Positions 42,854 through 53,019 of a DNA stretch of 64,000 nt are shown here, one piece after another. How positions within the stretch are numbered: the first letter of the stretch is position 1; every line of letters begins with the position of its first letter. The DNA comes from Diaporthe sp. PMI_573 (Eukaryota > Ascomycota > Sordariomycetes > Diaporthales > Diaporthaceae), in NCBI GenBank assembly GCA_021399435.1, contig JAJTUP010000044.1, positions 124,001-188,000 on the forward strand. Reading direction: 5' to 3'. The position numbers were made by a program, and so were the translations under genes. A model generated the notes under the pieces. The model had not been told where the DNA came from, did no database searches, and was given only the letters and a program-made list of their open reading frames with translations.

Positions 42854-43294
42854 CAGACTCTCTTTGCTTTTTGAGATCGCACGCCCTGAAAACCATGACT
42901 TTGAGCAAGTTGAATTGCTCGTGCGATAGCTCTTTTCCAGAGCTATCTTTTGCAACCAAGGTCAGGTTGAACTGACCAGTTTTGACCAAGTTCGGTGTAA
43001 GTGACGTACGGTACACCAGGAAAACCGTTTGGCCCCCGGGTATCACGACGACACTTTTCTCCCCCTTTTCTTCCTCCTTTTCGCACGGCAACAACTTCTC
43101 AAGCAGCAGACAAAGGAAACTTTCTTGCAGCACTTTCAGCAGCATTTTCCTTTGCCGTCAGTGATTCATTCGTACGGGTGAGCACTTGCCCAGCCGTAAA
43201 GGGAAGATACGGCGACAGCGCACACTTGCACGCTGTCCCGGCGAATGTTTAAACACCCTTCCTCTCCCTTTCTTCCCTCGACTTCTTTCTTCCT

Positions 43295-43655
43295 TCATCG
43301 CACGGTAGCTTCCTTTGCTTCGTGCGGTTCCTTTTTGTCCAGCCTATCCACAAACGCTTCGATTCGAATTCTGAGCGTATTTGTAGATATGAGGCGTTCC
43401 AGGGCCTGGTTGGGGGTCTTCTTCGTACAGGCATCTGCCGGGTTGTCTTTGCCATCGATCCATCGTACCTCTGAGATCTCTTTCTTTTCGTACGACTCTC
43501 GGAGGGACATGATATCTATCATCAGTCTCTTCTCATCTGTAGTTCCTAGCTTGACTAGGCATTCGTACAGAGATCGTGAGTCTGAGCAGATCACCAGTGG
43601 GACTCGTGGTATGTTCAAAGAGGCCACCGGGTCACTACGCCCCACAAGGATAAAT
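43295..43655 (-). pseudogene. Ty1/copia RNase H fragment
   Basis: The minus-strand frame encodes VASLNIPRVPLVICSDSRSL, YECLVKLGTTDEKRLMIDIM, EVRWIDGKDNPADACTKK and NQALERLISTNTLRI, the end of a copia RNase H domain. Integrase and reverse transcriptase are not found upstream (to the right), where a P450 remnant begins. The matching 3' LTR lies about 440 bp downstream on the same strand. Confidence 0.88.
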
Positions 43656-43825
43656 TCAAATTAAATGTACTAGCCCTAACCCCAGTCACAAACGATTGGC
43701 GCGGTGCGGAACTACGGAGGTTGCCGTCTGGTGTAGAGGTTACTAAATTATCACCGGGAAAGATGGCCAGCTTTGCGCAGAATATGTTTGACGAGCGATC
43801 TGTTCTTCCGGTACACGCTTGACGT

Positions 43826-44592
43826 GCCACGGACTTCCTGCTGGGCCAGGATGTCAAGTCCCTGACGTGAGTTTCAACAGCGTCTCTTCCAACCACCTCC
43901 TTTACGAGAATGAACTACTAACCCCGTCCTGGGATAGCACACCATGCCAGGAGTTTGATGAAGCCTTCAACACCGTGCAGCGCATGCAAGGCGTCATCTC
44001 GCGCGCCGGCGCGCTCCGCCACGTCGTGCCCAAGAGCGCCGACAACCATGGCCTGCATGTGATGGACGACTTCACCAACATCTTCATCGAGCAGGCCCTG
44101 CAGCTCAGCAACGAGGAGCTCGAGTCCAAGACCAAGTCTGGCCAGGGCTACATACTTCCTGCACGAGCTGGCCTGCTTCACCCGGGACCGCAAAATCCTG
44201 TGGGACCAGATCGTCGCCGTCCTGCTCGCTGGCCGCGATACTACCGCCGGCGCCCTGTCCTTCGCATTGTACGAGCTGGCGCGGCACCCGGAGTGCGTGC
44301 GCAAGCTGCGCGAGGAGATTGCGCGCGTCGTGGGGCTGGACACCGCCATCACGCCCAGACACAAGTATCTCAAGAACATGAAGTACCTCCAGAACATCAT
44401 CAACGAGACCCTCCGCCTGTATCCCGCCGTGCCCTTCAACGTGCGCCTCGCCCTGCAGGAAACCACGCTGCCGCGCAGCAGAGGGCCCGACGGCTCTCTC
44501 CACGTGGCCGTACTCTAAGGACATCCCAATCGCGTATTCGACGCTCGTGATGCAGGGCCGCCCGGAGCTGTACCCGCCGGCGTCTCCCAATC
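43826..44592 (+). pseudogene. Cytochrome P450 (CYP52-like), truncated and frameshifted
   Basis: Reads DFLLGQDVKSL, a possible intron (GTGAGT from about 43867 to CCAG near 43949, with CTAAC inside), then EFDEAFNTVQRMQGVISRAG. A frameshift near 44150 leads to LHELACFTRDRKILWDQIVA with the I-helix motif AGRDTT, LKNMKYLQNIINETLRLYP (the ExxR helix) and VPFNVRLALQETTLP. A second frameshift near 44510 gives SKDIPIAYSTLVMQGRPELY. The sequence then stops, so the heme-binding Cys loop is missing. The wording of these blocks is closest to alkane/fatty-acid hydroxylases of the CYP52 type. Nonfunctional. Confidence 0.85.
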
Positions 44593-45192
44593 TCTAGTGC
44601 TGGCGGCCCGTTGGTGACTCGCTGAGGCACCGTGCTTAACGTATAGAACTCTTGCCAGGGCCTAAGCTAGGGAAGCAGCAGGTTACATCCGGGGCACGAC
44701 CACGGAAACCGGTAGATTCCGTTAGATCACGCGGCCAGTGCGTTGGTTGTGCCTCCCAATGGCTTAACGATTGAGACATCTAGCGCCACAACTAGTCCAA
44801 TGAGGCTCTAGGCCGTTTTATGGTGGGCAGAAGGTCCACCCTAAATGTCATGTAGAGCAAATCTGAATCGGGAAGATGAACGTTGCAGCAGGTACACCCC
44901 ACCCTTCCGACACATACCACACGACTTATTTCCTTCATAAACCAGGTATCTTCTGTATAAGTCAATTCCATGAATATTAAAACTACAATGATGCCAATTA
45001 AAGCTATAGAATCCTTGAATCAAGCTCTGCAAGATTCTAAACTCGGATTTTTTGATATATCATTCTAGGCAGTAGTTGTACGGAGTAACAAAGGATCGTA
45101 AATATATTCACTCTTATTCCTGTCCGGATTCTATGACCCTCTGAGTGACCAGCCCTTATGATATTCCTTTTTCTTACTGCAATTTGCCTAAT
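44593..45192. other. No gene recognised
   Basis: Nothing beyond short frames. The 3' end of the P450 gene has been lost here. Confidence 0.4.
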
Positions 45193-45560
45193 ATGTCCTC
45201 CTACACCGAGGACGATATGGCTGAGGCCATTCTTGACCATACGGACTGTGGTTTCTCGTTGAACAAGGCCGCTAAGTGACGTAGTATCCCCAAACCTATA
45301 TTCATTGATAGAATGAAGGGTCGTGAAGTCGAGGGTACTTAGATTCAACCATTCTCAAGGCGCATCAGGTCCCAAGAGATCAGATTAATCGATTGGGTGC
45401 TTAAAGAAGAATCTCTTGGCTATTACCATCGTATAGTCAACTCCGAGCTGCTGTTGAATCTTTCTTGAAACAGCAAGGTGAAGATGAACCCCTAGGGGGA
45501 AAATAGACCACTCGCTTCGTTGAGTAGCATCCAGAGCTCAAGACGAAAATAGGGAGGCGA
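45193..45560 (+). pseudogene. Pogo-like transposase N-terminal fragment
   Basis: The plus strand reads MSSYTEDDMAEAILDHTDCG, FSLNKAAK, a stop, then IPKPIFIDRMKGREVE, and later DWVLKEESLGY, FLKQQGEDEPLG and TTRFVE-stop-HPELKTKIGRR. These are the psq helix-turn-helix and CENP-B-like regions in degraded form. At least four stops are present, several consistent with C-to-T change. Confidence 0.75.
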
Positions 45561-47675
45561 TGACTTTTATGGGCGTCAGCCCCACCTTTGTGGTAATCGA
45601 ACCAGTGGTTGAGCCCCCTTTTGACAGTATACTGGCACCGGGACTTGGAGCGTGCTAGACCGGGGAACGGTTCGACGACGGCGCCACAATCACATGCCCT
45701 ATCCTGAACGCGAGTTGGAGCCCTGCATTTCGTGGCCCTCTGGAATGACGGGTCAGATCCCCCGTCCCGTGCACAGACACCAGCACCCGCAGAACACTTG
45801 AGTCATGTAATCCAGACCAACTGTTGTGGTGCCTCGACCTAGTCTCGCTAGTCATCCGAAGATTCGTTGTTTTGGATTCTGTGGAGTTTGGCAGCCCCAA
45901 GCTCAGGTAGTGTGGCTTGTCTGCGTCGGCTGATCCTGCTAATTAAGCGTTTGCCGACAACCTGGATGCGCCCGGATGTCGCTGCATTGCAGTGATCTGC
46001 CACCTCAGCTACCCACGGCGAGATCCGCTTCACCCGTCGCTCTCTGCAGTACTGTATCTTATCGCAACGTTAGGCATTGAATTCGTCTATCCAACTAGGG
46101 GCAACCCCTTTCATGCACATGACATCTCCGTGCTCCTTCAGACGGTCCGGGAAAGGCGCGGGAGGACGAAGCCTAGATGTCCACACCATGAAGGATACGG
46201 TCAGGGCTAAGACGTCCGCTTTTATTGAAAACCGGCACCGACAAATAGATATCGGGATCACACCCGGGTGGAGAATGCGGAGTAAGAGCCGGAACTGGGC
46301 TCACGGATAAGTCCCTGGCGACCAACATCGTGACCAGTTCGACTAGCGAGAATATGAACGGATTCTCAGTGCAGCGTTATCTCTGGGAATGCTTGTTGGA
46401 TGCTGTGCGTTCATTCTCCAGCCTTGGCCATCAGTCGCTGATTCACTTGAGAGTTTGGAACGAAGCTGGGCGTCGCTGCGATCGTGTCGACATAATAACA
46501 GTTGGGGGAATCCTTTCCTGTGGCGCCGAGATTACTCCACCTAGATAACTAATCCATAGCCTACCAGGCTAAAGTGTATAATACTAAAACATGAGAAATT
46601 CCAGGAACCAGACACGGAAATTTCCGTAAAGAGCACTCGGGTCGAAGATGACCATCACGCACCCTGGGCTAGTTAACAATTGTCGGCTTCTTCCCGGAGC
46701 TATGTCAGTGTAGGCGTTATCCCATATCAAAACCGCCACCAAGCTTTAGCCTTCTCTTGGCGTTAGGTCTACTCCTTACTGGCATGGCGAGCCCGTGTTT
46801 TATAGCTGGGTGGTATCATTTACCATTTCAACTGGTCGATAGCTCCACGGGGCGGATTCGGTGGCGCCCCAGAGGCTTCCCCTAGCGATAGTATCATACT
46901 GTACGTTCGGAGTCTTAGCGTCTAGGGCTAGGGTTACTAACTTAGAGCTAGCGGAGCCGTTCAGAACAACTCCCCTTTTTCCCCTGGTTGAACGCAACGC
47001 CACCCTTTGGTATCCGAATAGACTTAAAACCGATTTTTTCTCTAATAGGAGGACTCTATTCCTCTCCATCATCTTATCCACTTCGAATAATAGGGTACCT
47101 TCGGAGCCCGGCTTTCTTTATATGGTAGTCCCGCTCGACGTGCTCCGGACGGGCAAAAGCCGATGCTTGCTGTGAGGCGAGCAAAAATGTCTGACATGGC
47201 TCACAGGACAGTCCTCACAATCACCACTCACCCTGCGACTACACCAACGCTAGTGTTGAAGTAGGGTACCCTACGGACCACTAGTGGGCTTGTGGGTGCG
47301 CCACCAAGTCGCGTCTTAACAGCCCGCATAGAAGCGCCTGTCTCACTGTTGGCGTAGTTTGACAAAATTTGTGAGAGACAGACTGCAGTCTGGTTTTGAA
47401 TCGTGATCCGATGGATCGCTTAGCATCCAGGGTTATAGCGGCTTTAGTGGACACTATGTTCACTATGGCGTTGGAATGACTCGCTGTAACCTACTATAAG
47501 TATGAATGCCAAGAGCTCCGTTGGATCCTTGGATCGCTTTGTCAAAACCAGAGACAGAAGGTGCTGACCTGCCACATACAAAGGATTCTCCGGCCCTCTG
47601 CGTAATTATTCCGTCCTCTCGGGTTCGATTCGTTTGCTCGTTCGCTCGTCCTTTCTCCAATTGATTTGATCTCGC
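45561..47675. other. No gene recognised (2.1 kb)
   Basis: Overlapping frames on both strands near 46070-46310 and 46800-47175 match no family I know. It may be old transposon sequence. The last 200 bp are the likely promoter region of the membrane-protein gene at 47676. Confidence 0.4.
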
Positions 47676-49135
47676 ATGGCCAAGATGGAGTCCAGACAGA
47701 CAGACCTTTGTGCCGTGCTGTTTGTCACCTTCGCTACTGCCACAATCATCACAATACTTCGTCTGCTGAGTCGAAGACTCACGAGGCTTTCACTATCGTG
47801 GGATGATTACTTTGCACTATGCGGTTATGTAAGTTACTGCTGTTACTGTATCTCACCCTGCAACCGCTAATTCTTCCAGGCCATCTCGGTTGGTTGGATC
47901 ATCATTCTTCCCTACTGTAGGTTTTTCACGTCCACCAACACCGATCAAATCGCTGACCCAATCGTAAGGGGTCAACCACGGCCTCGGACTCCACATCACC
48001 GATATCGTTGCTACCAAGGACGTGACACTGGAAGATGCATTGTACGAAGCAGCACTGCTGCTCTTCATCGCCGAGCTTTTCTACGCCTTCGGTCTGTTCT
48101 TCGCCAAAGTTTCCATCTTGAGTCTGTACTGGCGCGTGTTCCGAGTCACGAATATCCGGCTTCCGATCCAAATTCTATTCGGATGTGCTATAGTTTGGAT
48201 CATCTTCCGAGTACGTACCCTCACACTCAATTTGGGAGTTGGATCTAATTATTGCTAGATTTTCATGGGTATCTTTCACTGCGTTCCTGTCGATGCATTT
48301 TGGGATTCCAATGCCGGCGGGTACTGTGCCATTGAGGACAAGAAGTTCTTCTTTGGTACTACTCTTGTCCACGCTGCCATCGACATTGCTATTTTGGTCT
48401 TGCCCATGTGGCAGATTGGACAGTTACAGCTGCCCATGCTGCAAAAGGCTGGCATTATGATCATGTTTACTTTTGGCTTTTTGTGAGTGGCGTTATGATA
48501 CTGAGCCCTATTGATGTAGTTACTAACAAATGTAGCATTTGTGCGGCCGCTATCAGGTTGATCGTAGCCGCTAGAGTGTTCGACGATAAATCGCCCGATT
48601 TGACGTGGAACATCTGCGACATTGTCATTTGGGCAACAGTAGAGGTCAATCTGATCAATGTTTCTGGCATGTTTCGATCTCATTCCTCGCTATAGTTCGT
48701 GAGGATGACTAACTCTCTGTAGCTTCCCTTCCTACAATTCGACCGGCCTGCATGTACATCTTCACCTGCACACACCCACGAGCACGAACCAGTGCCAGCT
48801 CAGGCAGTTACCCAAACACCTACGGTAGGGGCCAAACCAAGCCGTCAATCCGCCTCGACCCCATCAACAAGTCATCTCCCAGCGATGAATCCAGCTCGAC
48901 ACGCCAGCTCGCCGACTCAGACGACGGCGGTGGTCGTGTCTCAGTATCCGACTTTGAAAGTCACGCAATCGATCGATTCCGACCCGCCTGCAACAAGTAT
49001 ACTTCGAGCGTTACGGGACAAAGTGCCAATAGAGGTGATTTTGGATCAAACTTTAGTGGCATTCTTGTCAAGAATGAGACGACGGTGCACGTTTCCAAAC
49101 ACCGATCAAACGAATTGAAACCAGGCGCAGACTAA
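47676..49135 (+). CDS. Pth11/rhodopsin-like seven-transmembrane protein
   Basis: Six exons with consistent phases: 47676-47828, 47880-47916, 47969-48210, 48259-48482, 48536-48666 and 48723-49135, giving 399 residues; a second ATG at 47685 is possible. Hydrophobic helices are visible in AVLFVTFATATIITILRLL, ISVGWIIILPYW, LLFIAELFYAFGLFFAKVSI, ILFGCAIVWIIFRIFMGIFH, TTLVHAAIDIAILVLPMW, GIMIMFTFGFLFICAAAIRL and DIVIWATVEVNLINVSASLP. The order, with the conserved RLLSRR, DDYFAL, HGLGLH, EVNL and SLPTIRP blocks, is that of the fungal rhodopsin/Pth11-type plasma-membrane receptor-like family. The tail is Ser/Thr-rich and cytoplasmic. The fifth intron uses a GC donor (48667-48722). The gene looks intact; its ligand and role are unknown. 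Confidence 0.88.
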
Positions 49136-51112
49136 CGGTGAAAGATAACATATGGACACCTTGTAAAATAAAATAATTAATAGAAGTAGTCAATGAGACT
49201 AGAATAATCGGATCTGCCTGACCAATGGCAGTGTGCAGGTGACTTTGGTGAGATTAGTGTCTTCGCCCCTGCATATCAAACGTGAACTCTGTGATTCTCC
49301 GTCTCGTCTCATGACATATGTTAAGTCGGTCTCTTGCATATCGTCGAACCTACTGAAGTCTGACGGACAACTCCGTTAAAGAATCTCCATTGCCGGATTC
49401 ATTTATCTTTCTCCACAGGTGGCGACATGTCTCGCCCTAATCCCACGCATCCGTTGACTGACCCATCGTAGTCCCACGGTATGAAAGTCGAGTCCGTGGT
49501 CGCATATCTTCGGCACAGGTAGATAAATAACACATTTTGAAGCCACTGACTCGAGAGTTATATGACTGGAAATTCTGTATACCACAGAAAATGAGGCTGT
49601 CGAAACTAATCCCGACCAACCTTATTCCCAAATTGCCCTAGTTTAGTCCCTGGCATTCCGCGTGCCTCTCAGCTTGCATGTGTGCCCAAACCAAGCAGAC
49701 AATGTCCAATCAAAGACGCTGCCCTGATGATGATCAGACACACAAGGTAATATCGTGCCTGTTCCATCGTGGTGCCGAGTCTTTAGCGATGGCAGGACAA
49801 AATCGGAACTTGGGAGAAACGTTCCGGCCAAATAATAACCAGGTACTCAATCAATTCGTCGGGCTCACAAGACCGGCGACTACACTGGGGACAGTCAGTC
49901 GAAGGACGTGGGGTCCTCCCATTCTGCAGATATCGTCGTATCCCGTCCAATAGCGACTAGCCTCTGGTCAAAGGGTGACAATGTGCAATGGAGGGAGGAG
50001 CTTGCGAGCTATCACGGCGCTAGCAGACACCATTCTGGCCCCTTGTGGAGTGGTAGGCGTGGCCTATTTGATGAGCCGAGAACTGCTCATTAGCAGACCG
50101 GTGTCTGTAAGGTGTCTTCATTCTTGAGTATGGCAGACTTGGACCAAAGATAAGAGCACAAGTGCTGAGCACATTGGATATAGCCGATATCACCCATACC
50201 TATGATCACCAACAACTCTTAGACCATTTAAAGAGCTTGCGGGCGGGCTTGCAAAAAACCCAGGAGCCATCCAACCATAGCTTTGAGTTGACCCTAGCTT
50301 AGATAAGACCAGTCAGGAAAGAACAAGATTGGTGAGCCGAGTATTGGCGCTCTTGTATGACCTCGTCGGAAGTTTCCGCAATGGGAAGGCGATGTACCAA
50401 TGTAATTGCGCCTTGGAATGTGAACTCATGCTGTTCGGCGCCTTAATTCAGCACATGCACCAACATTGGTTTCCGCAGTGTCAGCCTCAAGCGGAAGACT
50501 TCACGTTCACGACGCCTGTTCTGCGTTCCTTCGCTACGAGGCGAGACTCACTGGACGCCATGGTGACCCTTTTTGCAGAATTTTCCTCACCAAAAGTGAT
50601 TGGATCTGCGCCCCAGAGTCAGTCGTAGGCATTTCAGGATAGATATCTGCCAACATTCCATTACCCTGTCTTACCAAAAGAGGCAGTCACTTGTGACTGT
50701 TAGTCAATCCAAGTACCCGTGGTAGTGATCTGCGGAAAAAAGGACTTTAATTCAAGAGCGTTAACATCCCTTCCCTAAGTGCTATCTCCCTCAGTAGTAC
50801 CGCAACCGAAGTATCATACAGGCGCATGTGACTGCAATAAATAGTCGGGATACTTGTGTGCATATGTACAGTACTTTAGCTCAACTGACATAATAGTAGT
50901 TCTGCCACCTTATGAACCAAGATGATGCACCCTGGAAACCCGTCTCGAGGACCAGGCAGAGAAAAGTGGATGCCACGACGTTGCCCTGTAGGCACTATAT
51001 TACAGAACCTTATAGATACAAGAATGACCATGCTGTGTTCTCTTTGGTATAAATTCTGCTTAACTCAGCCTTTCTTTACTTTGCATTCAACAATGTATCT
51101 CGACATTTAATA
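49136..51112. other. No gene recognised (2.0 kb)
   Basis: Short frames only. The longest, 50329-50628 on the plus strand, resembles nothing known to me. Confidence 0.4.
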
Positions 51113-51122
51113 ACGTAATTTT

Positions 51123-51188
51123 ACATCGCGCCGAACATGACATCGCGCCGAACATGACATCGCGCCGAACATGACATCGCGCCGAACA
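51123..51188. repeat. Four tandem 17-bp units in left transposon end
   Basis: Units of ACATCGCGCCGAACATG start at 51123, 51140, 51157 and 51174; the last is cut to 15 bp. The right end has two such units (about 52976-53007). They are probably recognition sites for the transposase helix-turn-helix domains. Confidence 0.92.
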
Positions 51189-51244
51189 CTTTCACCCCCC
51201 CAAGCCAACTCCAACCCCAATTACTCTACCACAACATTGAAAAT

Positions 51245-52906
51245 TTAACTACACTCAATACAGCTGCCTTCATCAGACGTCTCTTCAACCTCTTGACAAG
51301 TCCGTATATTATGACCAGTCTTACCGCAGCCGCTACAGCGCGGCTGCGTCGCTAGCTTAGGGTCGGACGCCCTCCCTCTTGATGACTCTCCTCCCAATTC
51401 CTGGCTACTAGGAGCCTTTGCGGCTAGCAAAGCTTGTGCGTCCTGTGCAGTAAGTGCACCCCCTGCCTGGAGACGTGTACGCTTGACCTTTCGACGCTTT
51501 GCAAGCGCTTCATTAGCCTTCCGAAGGGTCTTCAGCTCGTCCTCTATAAGGACCATCCGCTGGGCAATTTGCTCTGTCCCTTTTGCTAGCTGCGTCACAG
51601 CTGAGAACATCGACGTTGGTGAGCTCCCTTGGTGAATACTGATTCGATTCCGCACGAATACTGACTGCGATACGGCTTCAGTTGCGTTGTGGGGGGTCTG
51701 GGAGACCCAAGCGTCGGCCTCAGGGGAGGGGGGTCCTGTTGGTATCGGCGTCTGAAGCCTCACGTCGAGCTTTGACAAGACAGCCTGCGGGTTATACGGG
51801 ACTAGCCCAGCGCCATGGAAACCAGCCTTAATGTTTTCAGGTGTCATAGTCGCAAAGTGGGCAGCTCTGAAGGCAATAAAGAACTCAGGCTTAGTGATGT
51901 GGTTGATATGAGGCTTGATGAAATCCTCAAGTTCTTTGCCGTACGAGCGCTTCAGTACGCTAAAACAACCAACATCACAAGGCTGGGTAAGGTGTGAAGA
52001 GTGTGCAGGGAGGCAGAGGGTGATAATGTTCTTCTTGCAGAATTGGTCGAATTGAGCCGAAATGTGGCTCTCGTGGCCGTCAAGGACAATCATACGATAT
52101 ACCCCTTTCTGCCGTACGCCTGTATGCTGGTCAAAGTGCTGAATCCAGTCTATAGCCGTCTCATTGTCTGTCCAGCCGTTTGGGGAGGATTTGACAACCC
52201 AGGAGGGCGGAAGGTTGGTGCCAGCGTACCAAGGGGCAAGGTGGTATTTGCCCTGTACAATCAGGAACGGCGGCAGCGCAAAGCCGTCGCTGCATATACA
52301 CTCAATTGCTGTTGCCCATTCCCGATTACCAGGCTGAAGCTGCTTGCCTCGTCCACGTCGATCAGCGCGTGTAACAACCATGCTGCTGCAGATAACGCCT
52401 ATCATAAAGCCCGTCTCGTCGAAGTTGTAGAAGTCCTCGTCTAGGATCCCGTATTTCGCACGCATGTTAGCTACTAGCCGGAACCACGCGTTAATAAGCG
52501 CAGGGTCTTCGCAGAGAGCTCGCTGGAAGTCATAGGCGCGTGAAAAACGCGTCTTAAGCTCAGGGTGCCGCCGTATAAATCGATGGGCCCATAACGTGCC
52601 AACAGGCCCCTCGTGACGCGTCGCACGAAGGAGATTCGCCATATCTTCAACGGCAGAGATCCGGGGCGGGAATCCTCGTGAATCCAGGTCAAGTACGTAC
52701 TGTACAAGCGTCTCCTCTTCCGTCGCAGTCAGCTTAAGCCGGCCGTTACGTTTCTCAGCTATTGCAACGCGTCCCTTCATCCTATCGTAGAGGGTCGTTA
52801 GAGGGACGTCGTACGCCTTTGCAGCTTGACGGATTGATAGTCTGTTGGTCGCACGTATCGCGTTGATAGCTAGGACTATTCTAGCTTCTTGGATCTGGGC
52901 AGGCAT
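51245..52906 (-). CDS. Pogo/Fot-like transposase with C-terminal zinc knuckle
   Basis: From ATG 52906 (MPAQIQEARIVLAINAIRAT) the frame runs 553 residues; an in-frame ATG at 52993 lies within the terminal repeat. In order: psq helix-turn-helix (SIRQAAKAYDVPLTTLYDRM), CENP-B-type domain (SAVEDMANLL, GTLWAHRFIRRHPELKTRFS), and the DDE domain with aspartates in FYNFDETGFMIG, MIVLDGHESHIS and LTQPCDVGCFSVLKRSYG. A coiled coil (IEDELKTLRKANEAL) and a CCHC knuckle (CSGCGKTGHNIRTC) follow near the end. There are no stops or frameshifts. The enzyme would cut and paste at TA dinucleotides in the nucleus. Confidence 0.94.
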   Translation of the reverse strand: MPAQIQEARIVLAINAIRATNRLSIRQAAKAYDVPLTTLYDRMKGRVAIAEKRNGRLKLTATEEETLVQYVLDLDSRGFPPRISAVEDMANLLRATRHEGPVGTLWAHRFIRRHPELKTRFSRAYDFQRALCEDPALINAWFRLVANMRAKYGILDEDFYNFDETGFMIGVICSSMVVTRADRRGRGKQLQPGNREWATAIECICSDGFALPPFLIVQGKYHLAPWYAGTNLPPSWVVKSSPNGWTDNETAIDWIQHFDQHTGVRQKGVYRMIVLDGHESHISAQFDQFCKKNIITLCLPAHSSHLTQPCDVGCFSVLKRSYGKELEDFIKPHINHITKPEFFIAFRAAHFATMTPENIKAGFHGAGLVPYNPQAVLSKLDVRLQTPIPTGPPSPEADAWVSQTPHNATEAVSQSVFVRNRISIHQGSSPTSMFSAVTQLAKGTEQIAQRMVLIEDELKTLRKANEALAKRRKVKRTRLQAGGALTAQDAQALLAAKAPSSQELGGESSRGRASDPKLATQPRCSGCGKTGHNIRTCQEVEETSDEGSCIECS

Positions 52907-53019
52907 GGCGTTGGTGGTAGTGGTGGTGGTGCTGGTAGTGGTGTTGAAGTTGGTGTTGGTCGGACCCACAAAAAGTGTTCGGCGCGATGTCATGTTCGGC
53001 GCGATGTAAAATTACGTTA

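Larger units (their letters stand above)
51113..53017 (-). mobile_element. Intact pogo/Fot-like transposon (1,905 bp)
   Basis: The element starts ACGTAATTTTACATCGCGCC and ends with its complement, flanked by TA on both sides (51111-51112 and 53018-53019), the mariner-class target duplication. Inside the ends lie tandem 17-bp units (ACATCGCGCCGAACATG): four at the left end and two at the right. One uninterrupted transposase gene fills the middle on the minus strand. All parts needed for movement appear present. Confidence 0.95.

Noticed and set aside
46800..47175. Overlapping open frames of about 90-105 codons on both strands
   Set aside because: No domain, no start context and no family resemblance; they mirror each other as expected for chance open frames.
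47615..47640. GGGTTCGATTCG resembling a tRNA B box
   Set aside because: No A box, acceptor stem or cloverleaf could be formed around it.
51123..51188. Regular short repeats resembling a CRISPR-like or satellite array
   Set aside because: The units are directly adjacent without spacers, match the opposite transposon end in inverted form, and are bounded by a TA duplication; they are transposon-end repeats.
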